A stretch of DNA of 64,000 nt from Shewanella halifaxensis HAW-EB4 (GTDB lineage Bacteria > Pseudomonadota > Gammaproteobacteria > Enterobacterales > Shewanellaceae), in NCBI RefSeq assembly GCF_000019185.1, contig NC_010334.1:4402001-4466000 (forward strand). The letters are read 5' to 3'. The notes under the pieces are model-generated. The model worked only from the letters and a program-made list of their open reading frames with translations, did not search any database and was not told the origin of the DNA. Shown here one piece after another: positions 27,797 through 37,673 of the stretch (within the stretch, counting starts at the first letter, position 1; every line of letters begins with the position of its first letter). Both the position numbers and the translations under genes were made by a program.

Positions 27797-29092
27797 TTAT
27801 GCGACGACAGGGTCGACGACAAAAGTCTCTATTTCACCTTGGCTCTGTTTTACGAGTCGGCGCCAATCGGCCTCCAACAAGCGAACAGAAATAATACAGT
27901 CCCCCAGATCGTCATACTCTTTCTGCTGTATTACATCCAGTTTATAAAACTGACCGAGATAATGCCCCGCCGAAGCTGGGATTTGCAAGGTTAGCTCCAG
28001 AATCGCCTTACCAACAAGTTGGTTTATCGCCTCTTCAACTAATTCCAAGCCTTTGTGCTGCTGAGCAGAAACCCAGACTCTAATCGGTGTCCCCTCATCA
28101 TCGTAGTCGATGCGAGGTTTTACCTCATCCAATAGATCGATTTTATTGCATACGATCAACTGTGGAATCTCTATAGCATCGATCTCTTTAAGCACGTTTT
28201 GAACCTGCTTAAAGTTATCACCCATTTTTTCATCTGCACTATCGACAACATGCAGAAGTAGATCTGCCTGTCGTGTTTCTTGCAGTGTTGCCTTAAAAGC
28301 TGCAACTAAATCATGGGGTAAATGCCTAATAAAGCCAACGGTATCGGCAAGAATAACCGCACCATCCGGCAAATCTAGCTTACGCAGTGTTGGATCCAAC
28401 GTCGCAAACAGCTGATCTGCAGCGTACACATCAGATGTCGTCAATCCGTTAAATAACGTCGACTTACCTGCGTTGGTGTAACCCACCAAAGACACGGTTG
28501 ACATATCGCTTCGTTGTCGTGCTCTACGACTCTGATCTCGCTGCTTATCAACTTTTGCTAAACGACGATTGATCGTGCTGATCCGGCCTCTCAATAGACG
28601 CCTATCGGTTTCTAATTGAGTTTCGCCGGGCCCACGAAGACCAATACCACCTTTTTGACGCTCTAGATGCGTCCAGCCTCTGATCAGGCGCGTTGACATG
28701 TGGCGCAATTGCGCTAGCTCCACCTGTAACTTACCCTCGAATGTCCTCGCTCTTTGAGCAAAAATATCCAAGATCAAAGTCGTTCTGTCGAGCACTCGGC
28801 ACTCACACAGCCGCTCAAGATTTCGCTCTTGAGCTGGACTTAATGCGTGATTAAAAATCACAACATTGGCATCCGTTGCCGCAACCATCGCAGCTAATTC
28901 TTCAGCCTTACCTGAACCCACAAAAAACTTGCGGTCAGGTGAGCGGCGACTTCCAGAGATCACTCCAATAGACTGAGCACCAGCCGATTCAACTAGAAGC
29001 TTCAACTCATCTAAGTCTTCACGGTTTTTCTCATCTGCAAAGTCGATATGGACAAGTACCGCTTTCTCTCCCGCCTCATAACGATCAAACAA
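27797..29092 (-). CDS. hflX: Ribosome-associated GTPase HflX
   Basis: 431 residues. The HflX N-terminal domain has the GPGETQLETDRRLLRGRI hallmark near 150-167, then a G domain from about 197: P-loop GYTNAGKSTLFN, switch ADTVGFIRHLPHDLVAAFKATL, and NKID for guanine recognition. HflX binds 50S subunits or 70S ribosomes and helps rescue stalled ribosomes after stress. It follows hfq by 20 bases on the same strand. Length normal. Confidence 0.96.
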   Translation of the reverse strand: MFDRYEAGEKAVLVHIDFADEKNREDLDELKLLVESAGAQSIGVISGSRRSPDRKFFVGSGKAEELAAMVAATDANVVIFNHALSPAQERNLERLCECRVLDRTTLILDIFAQRARTFEGKLQVELAQLRHMSTRLIRGWTHLERQKGGIGLRGPGETQLETDRRLLRGRISTINRRLAKVDKQRDQSRRARQRSDMSTVSLVGYTNAGKSTLFNGLTTSDVYAADQLFATLDPTLRKLDLPDGAVILADTVGFIRHLPHDLVAAFKATLQETRQADLLLHVVDSADEKMGDNFKQVQNVLKEIDAIEIPQLIVCNKIDLLDEVKPRIDYDDEGTPIRVWVSAQQHKGLELVEEAINQLVGKAILELTLQIPASAGHYLGQFYKLDVIQQKEYDDLGDCIISVRLLEADWRRLVKQSQGEIETFVVDPVVA

Positions 29093-29112
29093 AAAGCAAT
29101 CTCCTTAACAAA

Positions 29113-29391
29113 TTACTTGTCGTCGCCATCGTCATGCTGTGCGTTAAAGCCAGCTTGAGCATTTGTCGCTTGGTGGTTGCTCACGTTAAATGGACGCGAA
29201 GGTACCACGGTAGAAATGGCATGCTTGTAAACCATCTGGCTTACTGTATTTTTAAGCAAAATAACAAACTGGTCGAAAGACTCAACTTGCCCCTGAAGCT
29301 TAATGCCGTTAACAAGATAAATAGATACTGGAACGCGTTCACGACGTAATGCGTTCAAAAATGGGTCTTGTAAAGATTGCCCCTTTGCCAT
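29113..29391 (-). CDS. hfq: RNA chaperone Hfq
   Basis: 92 residues. The Sm fold is intact: [29 protein letters not shown] (Sm1) and [14 protein letters not shown] (Sm2, with the YKH proximal-face motif). The tail is rich in Ala, Gln and Asp. Hfq hexamers pair small RNAs with mRNAs. Between miaA (93 bases upstream) and hflX, as in enterobacteria. Confidence 0.97.
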   Translation of the reverse strand: MAKGQSLQDPFLNALRRERVPVSIYLVNGIKLQGQVESFDQFVILLKNTVSQMVYKHAISTVVPSRPFNVSNHQATNAQAGFNAQHDDGDDK

Positions 29392-29484
29392 TTTCTAATT
29401 TCCTTTTTAATTAAAATTAATAGTTATTCTAATACGATAAAACTGTATCTTTGGTTTTAGTATTATACAGCGGCAGCTAATAAG

Positions 29485-30411
29485 CTAGCGACTATGTCGC
29501 ATTACTGTCGCAAGATTATCTTCAGCTCCGCTTTCTAGCCATATTAAATCAGGCCAACCGCGTAACCATGTTAATTGACGTTTGGCTAATTGCCTAGTAG
29601 CAACAATAGCTTTTTCAACCATAGTTTCATAGTCAATTTCACCATCTAAATACTGCCAACACTGCCTATATCCTACACAGCGCATTGAGGGCAGGTCTAA
29701 ATCCAAATCACCTCGAGCCTTTAAACGCTCAACTTCAGCAGTAAACCCTAGTGTTAACATGGTTTTAAATCGAGTTTCTATAGCTCTATGTAACACCTTT
29801 CTGTCACTTGGTGCAATCGCAAATTGCACCGCTTCGTAAGGGAATGCTTCAGATTTAGTTTTAGTTAACTCAGTTAACGACTGACCACTTATGCGATAGA
29901 CTTCCAGCGCTCTAGCGAGCCGCTGTGGATCATTGGGATGAATTCGCTCAGCAGAAACAGGATCTATTTCTCTTAATTGATCGTGCAGTGCTTGCCAGCC
30001 AAACTCTTGTGCTTCGCAAGCTATCTGCGCTCTAACCACTTCATCTGCCGCCGGAAGCGGTGACAACCCCTCTAGCAAAGCCTTGAAGTACATCATGGTA
30101 CCGCCGACCAGCAATGGCGTCTTTCCACGACTCAAAATATCTTCAATCTGAGCCAATGCATCGCGTCTAAAGTCCGCCGCAGAATAACTCTTTGCCGGAT
30201 CAATAATGTCAATAAGTCGATGGGGAGCGGCTGCTTGTTCGGCAGCATCTGGCTTAGCGGTGCCGATATCCATCTCTTTGTAGATCAATGCTGAATCCAC
30301 AGAGATAATTTCACAGTTATACTGCTTAACAAGCTCAATCGCTAATGCGGTTTTACCAGAGGCAGTAGGGCCCATTAAGGTAATAACTTTTTGTGATTTA
30401 TTATCGGTCAC
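29485..30411 (-). CDS. miaA: tRNA dimethylallyltransferase
   Basis: 308 residues. It adds a dimethylallyl group to A37 of tRNAs that read UNN codons. Visible are the P-loop [11 protein letters not shown] (14-24), [19 protein letters not shown], the [19 protein letters not shown] block and [14 protein letters not shown]. Its start overlaps the end of mutL by 11 bases. Length usual for the family. Confidence 0.96.
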   Translation of the reverse strand: MTDNKSQKVITLMGPTASGKTALAIELVKQYNCEIISVDSALIYKEMDIGTAKPDAAEQAAAPHRLIDIIDPAKSYSAADFRRDALAQIEDILSRGKTPLLVGGTMMYFKALLEGLSPLPAADEVVRAQIACEAQEFGWQALHDQLREIDPVSAERIHPNDPQRLARALEVYRISGQSLTELTKTKSEAFPYEAVQFAIAPSDRKVLHRAIETRFKTMLTLGFTAEVERLKARGDLDLDLPSMRCVGYRQCWQYLDGEIDYETMVEKAIVATRQLAKRQLTWLRGWPDLIWLESGAEDNLATVMRHSR

Positions 30412-32314
30412 TCTGATTTTCTTTCATCCATTGTTCCCAAGGTAAATCTTGGGATAAATTATAAAGCTCGCGTTGCACATCATCAGGCAAGGCATTTAGG
30501 CCAAACCACGCTTCACCTGCAGAGGTAAACCGGTTCGCACCTTGTTCAGCAAGCCACTTAACAACCGCAGCGTCACTTGGTAATTCTAATTGAATCCACT
30601 GCAATAACTCAGGGATCAAAACAGCTAATTGACTGTTTCTTAGATATGGGGGCACTTTCTTAATAATCAACTGCCCCAAACGAATAGATAGTTCAATTCC
30701 TAATTTTCGCAGTAACTGTTCTCGATTTTCTATAATCGCTAACCAATCATCATCAACTGCAACGGCGACAGGCATCAATAATGGCTGACCAACTAGCCCT
30801 TGTGAAAACTTAGCTGCTATCTCAGCTTTTAGCACTGCCCTTGCCACCATAGAGATACTTAAAAGCGATATTTTGTCGTCCCTAACCAACACCCAAAATT
30901 CACCCGCTATAACCGCTGGCATACTCGCCGCATGCGAGTTAGAAGCTGCCAATCCATTTTGGTTCCCTGCAGGAGAGCGGACTGCATAATTATTTTGCTG
31001 AGTACTTAGAACACGATCACTGTGCGTGCTACTGCTTTGTGTGCTCAGCAGTTCACCATAAGCTCGAATACTGCTTTGAGAGGGTAAACTAACATCACCA
31101 TTTCGAGCAGAGGGTTTCAGCGGACTTCGGTAGCTTGAACTCCCGCTCGAATAATCCCTTTGATTAGTAACAGAGTGACTATCACGCACGTCATAAGAAA
31201 CCGATGGTTTACGCTCAATACTTTCAGAATACAGGGGCGCAGTTACCGCTCCTCGAGTCGGACTCACTTGTCTATCAGGCGATTGTTGTATTTCTGGCTC
31301 ATTATTGAGCGCTAGTTCCATAGATTGAGAGATCGCAGATTGCAGCGCTTGCAGAATAAAATCATGCACATAACGGCTCTGATGGAAACGTACTTCATGC
31401 TTAGCTGGATGCACGTTAACATCGACCTGGTGTGGATCAAGATCCAGCATTAGCACATAACCGGGTGAGACACCTTCTGCATACTGTGCGAAGGCTTGAC
31501 GAACCGCATGGTTGACTAGCCTGTCTTTTACTAAACGACCATTGACATAAAAATACTGAGTTTCACTGTACCCATTAGCGGAGCTGGGTGATTGCAGATA
31601 ACCACTCAAACTTAAGTCATTATGCTGGCATTCAATCCGCAGGCAAGTCTCGGCAAATGCTTTACCACAAACTAGAGCTAAACGCTGGATATACTGGCTC
31701 TCAGTATTGGCTGGCCGATAATTTCGAACCGTTTTACCGTTGTGTTTAAGGGTAAAATGGATATCTCGTCTCGCCAAAGCAATACGCTTTAGCCACTCAT
31801 CGATATGAGTAAACTCTGTCTTGTCACTTTTTAAGAAGCGGCGTCTAGCTGGCGTATTAAAAAAAAGATCGACCGCTTCTACCGTTGAGCCAACCGGATG
31901 GGCAGCTGGCAGGACTTTAACCGCCATCTCTGTTCCCTCTGCATGGGCTTGCCATGCTTCAGCTTGCTCTGCCGTGCGTGAGGTTAAGATAAGACGAGAA
32001 ACAGAGCTAATACTCGCTAAGGCTTCACCGCGAAAACCAAAGCTTAAAATGGCCTCTAAATCGTCGAGGGATTTAAGCTTAGAGGTTGCGTGCCGAGAAA
32101 GTGCTAAACAGAGATCCGCCTTCGGGATCCCGGATCCATTATCGCGGATCCGAATAAGCTTACTACCGCCTTTTTCTATCTCAATGTCGACTCGTGTTGC
32201 GCCTGCATCAAGACTATTTTCAACTAACTCTTTGATGACAGATGCAGGACGCTCAACCACTTCGCCCGCAGCGATCTGGTTTGCTAATTGAGGCGGTAAC
32301 TTTTCTATAGCCAT
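30401..32314 (-). CDS. mutL: DNA mismatch repair protein MutL
   Basis: 637 residues. The GHKL ATPase domain (about 1-330) has [56 protein letters not shown] and [12 protein letters not shown] long Ser-rich linker (about 345-455, many SS and QS) separates it from the C-terminal dimerisation domain. No DQHAxxE endonuclease motif is visible, consistent with the MutH-dependent group. It follows amiB by 17 bases and overlaps miaA. Confidence 0.96.
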   Translation of the reverse strand: MAIEKLPPQLANQIAAGEVVERPASVIKELVENSLDAGATRVDIEIEKGGSKLIRIRDNGSGIPKADLCLALSRHATSKLKSLDDLEAILSFGFRGEALASISSVSRLILTSRTAEQAEAWQAHAEGTEMAVKVLPAAHPVGSTVEAVDLFFNTPARRRFLKSDKTEFTHIDEWLKRIALARRDIHFTLKHNGKTVRNYRPANTESQYIQRLALVCGKAFAETCLRIECQHNDLSLSGYLQSPSSANGYSETQYFYVNGRLVKDRLVNHAVRQAFAQYAEGVSPGYVLMLDLDPHQVDVNVHPAKHEVRFHQSRYVHDFILQALQSAISQSMELALNNEPEIQQSPDRQVSPTRGAVTAPLYSESIERKPSVSYDVRDSHSVTNQRDYSSGSSSYRSPLKPSARNGDVSLPSQSSIRAYGELLSTQSSSTHSDRVLSTQQNNYAVRSPAGNQNGLAASNSHAASMPAVIAGEFWVLVRDDKISLLSISMVARAVLKAEIAAKFSQGLVGQPLLMPVAVAVDDDWLAIIENREQLLRKLGIELSIRLGQLIIKKVPPYLRNSQLAVLIPELLQWIQLELPSDAAVVKWLAEQGANRFTSAGEAWFGLNALPDDVQRELYNLSQDLPWEQWMKENQSDR

Positions 32315-32331
32315 GGTTTACTCTTAACAGC

Positions 32332-33654
32332 CTAAGCTCTGGGGATAATCAGTCTCTGACCGATTCGAATGCTATTTGATTTAAGGTTATTTGCCTTCTT
32401 CAAACTGTTTATTGAGATCTGATAACGATGGGCAATAACGGATAACGATTCACCACTGCAAACCTTGTGCTCAACACTGCTCTTACTTGCCAACATTGAA
32501 TTCACAGGAGGATTGGCTTCAAAATACTTCATCACGCCTTTATGGATGGCTTTGGCGACATTATTTTGATGATCTCGTTGCGATAATAGGCGCTCTTCCC
32601 TCGGGTTAGAAATAAACCCTGTTTCGACCAAAATAGACGGAATGTCTGGCGACTTGAGTACAGCAAAGCTCGCAGATTCAGGCTTATGCTTATGTAGTTT
32701 TGTCACCCGCCCTAGATTAGATAACACATCTCCAGCGATGTTATGGCTAATCGCCATAGAGCGGTCCATCGACATATCTAATAAAGTCATCGCAAGATAC
32801 TGTTCATTATCAGTATTTTGTATAATCTCACCAGCACCACCGAGCAGTTCAGAATGCTTCTCTTTTTGCTCTAACCAGCGACCAATTTCACTGTTGGCAC
32901 GGCGCATAGACAATACCCATACCGAGGCACCTTGAGGCTGAGGCGAGGTAAAAGCGTCTGCATGGATAGAAATCAGCAGGTCAGCTTTACTGTTACGAGC
33001 AATTTCAGAGCGCTTATTTAAGTTAACGAAATAGTCACCAGTACGCGTCATAACCGCTCGCATGCCTGGTGTCGCATTAATCTTTTGAGCAACTTTTTTA
33101 GATATTTCTAATACTAACTTTTTCTCATATATGCCGGTCGGTCCAATAGAGCCGGGATCCTCACCACCATGACCAGCGTCAATCGCAATAACCACGTCTC
33201 GTAATTGATTTTTTGGCTTACTCACCGGAGGTTTTTTAGCTGTTGAACCACCGCTATCTAAATCAACTACCAAACGATTACCGTATGGGGCTGTTGCAGG
33301 CAGTGCAAATAGATTGGCTTTTACTGGCTTAACGAGATCGATAACTAAACGCAAAGTGCCCTTTTCCGGTGGCGTACTCTTACGCACCTTTTTGACCAAT
33401 TTGCTGTTGTTTTTAATCTTATTTAAGTCCACTTTATTAGATGACTTTTTTAAATCGACGACTAAGCGATAAGGATTTGTCAGCGTAAAATAGCTGTAAT
33501 CTGGAGACTGGCTCAAATCGAATACGATACGCGTCGACTCTGGCGCAGCCCAAATTCTTACGCTGTCGAGTTTATTCGCACTCTGCGCAAAAAATGAAGC
33601 ACCAAAACTAACAAGAAGTAAAAAAAGTCTAAATATATTACTGTTTATTATCAT
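32332..33654 (-). CDS. amiB: N-acetylmuramoyl-L-alanine amidase with AMIN and LysM domains
   Basis: 440 residues. Signal peptide, N-terminal AMIN domain ([32 protein letters not shown]; about 28-130), then the zinc amidase: [16 protein letters not shown] (His near 160), an Glu ligand in [18 protein letters not shown], and [15 protein letters not shown]. One C-terminal LysM ([24 protein letters not shown], from about 398). It cleaves septal peptidoglycan during daughter-cell separation. It overlaps tsaE by 17 bases. Confidence 0.95.
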   Translation of the reverse strand: MIINSNIFRLFLLLVSFGASFFAQSANKLDSVRIWAAPESTRIVFDLSQSPDYSYFTLTNPYRLVVDLKKSSNKVDLNKIKNNSKLVKKVRKSTPPEKGTLRLVIDLVKPVKANLFALPATAPYGNRLVVDLDSGGSTAKKPPVSKPKNQLRDVVIAIDAGHGGEDPGSIGPTGIYEKKLVLEISKKVAQKINATPGMRAVMTRTGDYFVNLNKRSEIARNSKADLLISIHADAFTSPQPQGASVWVLSMRRANSEIGRWLEQKEKHSELLGGAGEIIQNTDNEQYLAMTLLDMSMDRSMAISHNIAGDVLSNLGRVTKLHKHKPESASFAVLKSPDIPSILVETGFISNPREERLLSQRDHQNNVAKAIHKGVMKYFEANPPVNSMLASKSSVEHKVCSGESLSVIAHRYQISINSLKKANNLKSNSIRIGQRLIIPRA

Positions 33655-34120
33655 TATGATTTAGGGCCGCTAATATTTTTTCACCTTCAGAAGAAAGCGC
33701 CTGTAACTCGACTTGTCGTCCAGTATTAACATATTTAATATGGATATGTATATCAGCAGGGGGTAATAAACCATGGCCGCGATCAGGCCACTCTACGATA
33801 CATAAGCTGCGCGAGGTAAAGTAATCACGGATCCCCATAAACTCTAATTCTTCAGGATCATATAAACGATAGAGATCGAAATGATACACGTCTAACGCAT
33901 CTAACTCATAGGGTTCTACCAAGGTATAGGTCGGGCTCTTTACTGCTCCTTGATGCCCTAAACTTTGAATAAGTCCACGGCTAAAGGTCGTCTTACCCGC
34001 ACCAAGATCGCCGCTTAAATAAACAGTTAAAGGAGGAGTAATAAGACCTGCAAGCTTTGTCCCTAAATCTACTGTTTCTTGTTCATCATTTAAATTTAAT
34101 ATCATTGATTGCGTATTCAT
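33638..34120 (-). CDS. tsaE: tRNA threonylcarbamoyladenosine biosynthesis ATPase TsaE
   Basis: 160 residues. P-loop [13 protein letters not shown] near 37-49, then [10 protein letters not shown] and [25 protein letters not shown] with CIVEWPDRG, the TsaE sequence pattern. With TsaB, TsaC and TsaD it makes t6A37 in ANN-decoding tRNAs. First of the tsaE-amiB-mutL-miaA-hfq block. A second ATG five codons downstream is possible but lacks a better ribosome site. Confidence 0.95.
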   Translation of the reverse strand: MNTQSMILNLNDEQETVDLGTKLAGLITPPLTVYLSGDLGAGKTTFSRGLIQSLGHQGAVKSPTYTLVEPYELDALDVYHFDLYRLYDPEELEFMGIRDYFTSRSLCIVEWPDRGHGLLPPADIHIHIKYVNTGRQVELQALSSEGEKILAALNHNDNKQ

Positions 34121-34195
34121 TCTGAATCGAAAAGCGTCCTAAATAAAATTGGGCGTAGAATGCAGTACTTTAACCTAATCATCTAGGTTTCTAAA

Positions 34196-35674
34196 CTAGA
34201 TTTCATTAACTAACTGACGAATATAAGGCATCAAATCGCTAGCTAACATGCCTCGCTCACCTGATTTCGCCGCCAAATCAGCTGCATCTCCGTGGATCAC
34301 AACTCCTAGACAAGCCGCTTCCATACTCGTGTACCCCTGCGCCATTAGTCCACCAATCACACCAGCAAGCACATCACCGCAACCACCACTGGCTAAGCCT
34401 GGATTTCCCACTGGAGCCACAATACACTTGTCACCATTGTAGATAATTGTTCCAGGGCCTTTGAGTACAATCACTCCGCCATATTTCTGCTGCAGTAGCC
34501 TAACGGCGTTAAACCTATCTTGCTCAACTTCTGTAATACTCAGATCCAGCAACCTCGCCGCCTCACCTGGATGAGGCGTCAGCACCCAGTCTTTGCCCGT
34601 CATCGGCATTGTCTTTAGCTGATTGAGACCATCGGCATCAATCACGCAGGGCTTATCACTAAGATCAACCGCCTTAAGTAAGTTATAACCCCAATCACTG
34701 AGCCCAAGCCCTGGTCCTATGACTAATACTGAGGCCCAACCTAATTTTAGGTAAACTTCCATGTCGACCAGTTCACAACCCCAAAACATCAGCTCTGGTC
34801 GACTTACACTCACGACAAGTTGGTGCTCAGGCCTTGAAATAACGGTAACTAAACCCGCTCCGCTTCTTAGGCACCCTTCAGCCGCAAGCCGCACCGCCCC
34901 AGCCATACCGTAGTCGCCACCGATTATCGACACTTTGCCGCAATCACCTTTGTGAGCATCCCTACGGCGGGGTAAAAAAGCATTAGTCAGCGTTTGACAG
35001 CTCATCTGCTGTGCACTCGATACAGTTAAAAACTCACCGAGCCCTAACTCAGCAAGGATCAGCTCACCGCAGCAATGGCGGGCTTTTCCTGTAAGTAAGC
35101 CTTGTTTAATACCAGCAAAAGTCAAAGTGGTATTCGCTTCTATTGCTGTGGTTGTATAGTTGCCCGCGTCAGGATTAAGCCCAGACGGAACATCAAGACT
35201 CAGCACCCATGCATGACTTCTATTTACCGCATTAATAATGTTTGCCAGCTCAGCATTTAGCTCTCCGCAAACTCCAGTTCCTAGCAAGCCATCTACAATA
35301 ACCCCAGCCTGTTCAATCTGTGATTCACTAAACTCACAGATCTCTCCACCAGACTTGATGAAGCATTGGATAGCCTGTTTTAGTTCTTCGCTTGGACGAG
35401 TCGCTGTGCTTGCTTGCAAGATAACGTCAAAACCAGCCTCCAATAGCAAGGCCGCCGTCACATACGCATCGGCTCCGTTATTGCCATGGCCCGCGAGAAC
35501 GAGTATTTCATCTGCATTTGCTTGCCTTTCACTTATCAACTGAAAAGCAGCAGCTCCAGCTCTTTCAACCAATTGATATAAGGTCACGTTACCAATATTA
35601 ACAGCATTAATTTCAGCTGTTCTAATCTGCTCAGCTAGAAATAAAGGCGTTGTCTGTAAGTTTCGCTCACTCAT
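34196..35674 (-). CDS. nnr: Bifunctional NAD(P)H-hydrate epimerase / ADP-dependent dehydratase
   Basis: 492 residues. The N-half (1-215) is the epimerase, with VLAGHGNNGADAYVTAALL and VDGLLGTGVCGEL. The C-half is the ribokinase-like dehydratase, with GCLRSGAGLVTVISRPEH, VIDADGLN, LTPHPGEAARL and the NPGLASGGCGDVLAGVIGGLMAQG site. It repairs hydrated NAD(P)H. It stands just upstream of tsaE, a common arrangement. Both domains are intact. Confidence 0.95.
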   Translation of the reverse strand: MSERNLQTTPLFLAEQIRTAEINAVNIGNVTLYQLVERAGAAAFQLISERQANADEILVLAGHGNNGADAYVTAALLLEAGFDVILQASTATRPSEELKQAIQCFIKSGGEICEFSESQIEQAGVIVDGLLGTGVCGELNAELANIINAVNRSHAWVLSLDVPSGLNPDAGNYTTTAIEANTTLTFAGIKQGLLTGKARHCCGELILAELGLGEFLTVSSAQQMSCQTLTNAFLPRRRDAHKGDCGKVSIIGGDYGMAGAVRLAAEGCLRSGAGLVTVISRPEHQLVVSVSRPELMFWGCELVDMEVYLKLGWASVLVIGPGLGLSDWGYNLLKAVDLSDKPCVIDADGLNQLKTMPMTGKDWVLTPHPGEAARLLDLSITEVEQDRFNAVRLLQQKYGGVIVLKGPGTIIYNGDKCIVAPVGNPGLASGGCGDVLAGVIGGLMAQGYTSMEAACLGVVIHGDAADLAAKSGERGMLASDLMPYIRQLVNEI

Positions 35675-35819
35675 ATTTCAGTTCCTAATGTATGGGTTGT
35701 ATTTAATCTAGTAGATTAAAGGCCTTGGCTTAAGTGCAAATGAATCGATAACAGCGAATAGATGACCTAAGTTTGATCTGCCACAATTATAGTTATGCAA
35801 GTTGTAAATAAATTCGATC

Positions 35820-35842
35820 AAAAAAGGCACCTTCCGGTGCCT
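35820..35842 (-). terminator. Intrinsic terminator of the 35881 gene
   Basis: AGGCACC and GGTGCCT pair exactly around TTCC. On the minus strand the stem is followed by TTTTTT. It lies about 40 bases past the stop of the 151-residue helical protein. Confidence 0.85.
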
Positions 35843-35880
35843 GATTGCCAAGCGAATAATTGCTAAGCGGATATAAGCCG

Positions 35881-36336
35881 TTAGATATCATCCATGCGAA
35901 TAGTGCTATGAACTAGACGTTGTTGTTGAATTTTTTCCACTCTCACTAAATCCTCTAACGCACCTTTTGTTTCAGTAGTCGCCGAAGAGTTAGCCGTTTT
36001 TTCTAACAGGCCTATTAAACGATTATCCAGACCAAGATGCAGCTCTAATACATCGTCTTCACTCATGCTCGCTGGCAAGGTTAACTGGTGGCAATTAGCG
36101 ATAAAATCTTCAAATACAATATCTTTGTACCAAGTATCAATAATTTTCTTAGGCGCTTCATCGATATAGTTTTCTAACTTCTCAGCGGTGTGTCGCTCAT
36201 GCTGTTGAAAATACTCTAACATTAACTTTACTCGAGAAGAGTCAGCTTGAGTATGTAAACGCTTATAAAGCTGCGCCATTTCTATGCGGCATGTTGCAAC
36301 ATAACCTAAAAGTTCACTGAGTTGTTGAATACGCAT
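35881..36336 (-). CDS. Helical protein, possibly ferritin-like fold, function unknown
   Basis: 151 residues from the ATG at 36336, chosen over the in-frame one at 36360 because GGAG lies 8 bases before it. It is cytosolic and almost all helix. A four-helix layout with EYFQQHERHTAEKLENY (first helices) and a later LVRVEKIQQQRLVHS segment resembles ferritin-like proteins, but the usual paired ExxH ligands are not both clear. I do not recognise it further. It has its own terminator, and lies next to nnr and the tRNA array. Confidence 0.6.
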   Translation of the reverse strand: MRIQQLSELLGYVATCRIEMAQLYKRLHTQADSSRVKLMLEYFQQHERHTAEKLENYIDEAPKKIIDTWYKDIVFEDFIANCHQLTLPASMSEDDVLELHLGLDNRLIGLLEKTANSSATTETKGALEDLVRVEKIQQQRLVHSTIRMDDI

Positions 36337-36560
36337 TGATCGCTCTCCTAAATCAGCCACTCTATGTGACTTGCCTAAATTTTAGTCTTTGATAATTATG
36401 GTATGAAAAGTCGACTCAATATTTGAACACTGTCAAACTTTAGAAAAACCAAAACCGCTTAGTTTAGACATTATTAAAGAAACTAGCGCTCGATCACGTA
36501 ATGGGCGTGCGTGGTTTGGATTGGGTTTGAGATTTATTCAGGAATTTCTACGAGGAAGAT
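36337..36560. other. Intergenic, no gene seen
   Basis: Upstream region of the helical-protein gene. It must contain its promoter; nothing stands out. The rest of the stretch to the first intact tRNA (36952) is occupied by the two tRNA-like units below. Confidence 0.5.
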
Positions 36561-36695
36561 TGGAGCGAGCCATTGATTTAAACGAGAGTGATTTAAACAA
36601 GAATGAGTTCGAACCCAGCACTTTATGCAAATAGGTCTATACCTTGGAAAAAAGGGGATCAACATTTTCTACGAGCACAACTGAGCTAATACCAC
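36561..36695 (-). pseudogene. Expanded, decayed tRNA-Gly-like unit (distal copy)
   Basis: On the minus strand it keeps tRNA blocks in order: TTAGCTCAGTTG (D arm), CCAAGGTATAG (anticodon 3' side), GGTTCGAAC (T arm) and CTCGCTCCA (acceptor end with CCA). Extra sequence lies between the blocks, so the unit is 135 bases instead of 76. The anticodon loop is damaged. It shares its insertions with the unit at 36763-36884. Confidence 0.7.
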
Positions 36696-36762
36696 ATAAA
36701 CATTTTTGATCTTTATTAATATTTGCAGCTGAGATTTAATCAGGAATTTCTACGAGGAAGAT

Positions 36763-36884
36763 TGGAGCGAGCTTTTGATTTTAATGAGAGTGGGTTCGAG
36801 CCAGCTCTTTAAACAAACAGGTCTATACCTTGGCAAAAAAAGAGGTATCAACATTTTCTACGAGCACAACTGAGCTAATGTCGC
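36763..36884 (-). pseudogene. Expanded tRNA-Gly-like unit (proximal copy)
   Basis: On the minus strand: GCGACATTAGCTCAGTTG, an insertion, TTTGCCAAGGTATAG with the GCC anticodon kept, an insertion, CTCGAACCC and finally CGCTCCA. Length 122 bases. It lies downstream of the five good tRNA genes on the same strand and repeats, with flanks, the unit at 36561-36695 at a spacing of about 200 bases. Confidence 0.7.
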
Positions 36885-36951
36885 ATAAACATTTTTTATC
36901 TTTATTAATATTTGCAGCTGAGATTTAATCAGGAATTTCGAGGAGGAAGAT

Positions 36952-37027
36952 TGGAGCGACATATCGGGTTCGAACCGATGACCTATACCTTGGCAAGGTA
37001 TCGCTCTACCAACTGAGCTAATGTCGC
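36952..37027 (-). tRNA. tRNA-Gly(GCC), copy 5
   Basis: 76 bases with encoded CCA. Acceptor GCGACAT pairs with ATGTCGC, the D loop contains AGTTGGTA, the anticodon loop is TTGCCAA (GCC), and the T arm is ATCGG TTCGAAC CCGAT. Transcription-last of the five intact copies. Confidence 0.97.
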
Positions 37028-37041
37028 ATAAATCTTTAAAT

Positions 37042-37117
37042 TGGAGCGACATATCGGGTTCGAACCGATGACCTATACCTTGGCAAGGTATCGCTCTACC
37101 AACTGAGCTAATGTCGC
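37042..37117 (-). tRNA. tRNA-Gly(GCC), copy 4
   Basis: Identical 76-base sequence to the other copies, including encoded CCA. The spacer to copy 5 is only 14 bases, shorter than the other spacers. Confidence 0.97.
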
Positions 37118-37164
37118 GTAAATCTTTTTACTTACCGGAGTTGGTGTTCCCAATAAGTTTAAAT

Positions 37165-37240
37165 TGGAGCGACATATCGGGTTCGAACCGATGACCTATA
37201 CCTTGGCAAGGTATCGCTCTACCAACTGAGCTAATGTCGC
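37165..37240 (-). tRNA. tRNA-Gly(GCC), copy 3
   Basis: Identical 76-base sequence. The spacer to copy 4 (47 bases, containing CTTACCGGAGTTGGTG) recurs almost unchanged between copies 1-2 and 2-3, showing that the array grew by tandem duplication. Confidence 0.97.
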
Positions 37241-37287
37241 GTAAATCTTTTTACTTACCGGACTTGGTGTTCCCAATAAGTTTAAAT

Positions 37288-37363
37288 TGGAGCGACATAT
37301 CGGGTTCGAACCGATGACCTATACCTTGGCAAGGTATCGCTCTACCAACTGAGCTAATGTCGC
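37288..37363 (-). tRNA. tRNA-Gly(GCC), copy 2
   Basis: Identical 76-base sequence with intact cloverleaf and CCA. Confidence 0.97.
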
Positions 37364-37411
37364 GTAAATCTTTTTTACTTACCGGACTTGGTGTTCCCAT
37401 AAGTTTAAATT

Positions 37412-37487
37412 TGGAGCGACATATCGGGTTCGAACCGATGACCTATACCTTGGCAAGGTATCGCTCTACCAACTGAGCTAATGTCGC
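37412..37487 (-). tRNA. tRNA-Gly(GCC), copy 1
   Basis: Identical 76-base sequence with intact cloverleaf and CCA. First intact tRNA after the promoter at 37616-37643. Confidence 0.97.
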
Positions 37488-37518
37488 ATAAATCTTTTAC
37501 TGCTGCTTAGCTGTAAAC

Positions 37519-37567
37519 ATGAACTAAAGGTATCGTTGATTCCTTTAGCAACTGAGCTAATGTTGCA
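37519..37567 (-). pseudogene. Truncated tRNA-Gly-like 5' fragment at the head of the array
   Basis: On the minus strand GCAACATTAGCTCAGTTG matches the first 18 bases of the tRNA with one change. A diverged stretch containing GATACCTT follows and then the match ends. There is no T arm or CCA. It would be the leader of the tRNA transcript. Confidence 0.6.
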
Positions 37568-37615
37568 TTTCAATCTAATCGTAAAGTCTTTCACTCTTCG
37601 AAAAGTTGAGGCCGC

Positions 37616-37643
37616 ATTATATGAGAATTTTCCTACTCTGCAA
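37616..37643 (-). promoter_or_regulatory. Stable-RNA-type promoter for the tRNA-Gly array
   Basis: On the minus strand TTGCAG, a 16-base spacer and TATAAT, then a GC-rich discriminator GCGGCC, as in stringently controlled rRNA and tRNA promoters. It lies 130 bases upstream of the first intact tRNA and only 30 bases beyond the orn stop. Confidence 0.75.
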
Positions 37644-37673
37644 CCCCTTCTTGCAAATAAACTGACTGATTGG

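Noticed and set aside
31821..32291. 156-codon plus-strand open frame inside mutL
   Set aside because: It is antisense to the conserved ATPase domain of MutL; a shadow frame.
36858..37052. 64-codon open frame across the tRNA array
   Set aside because: It lies over an intact tRNA and a tRNA-like unit on the same strand; the repeats explain it.
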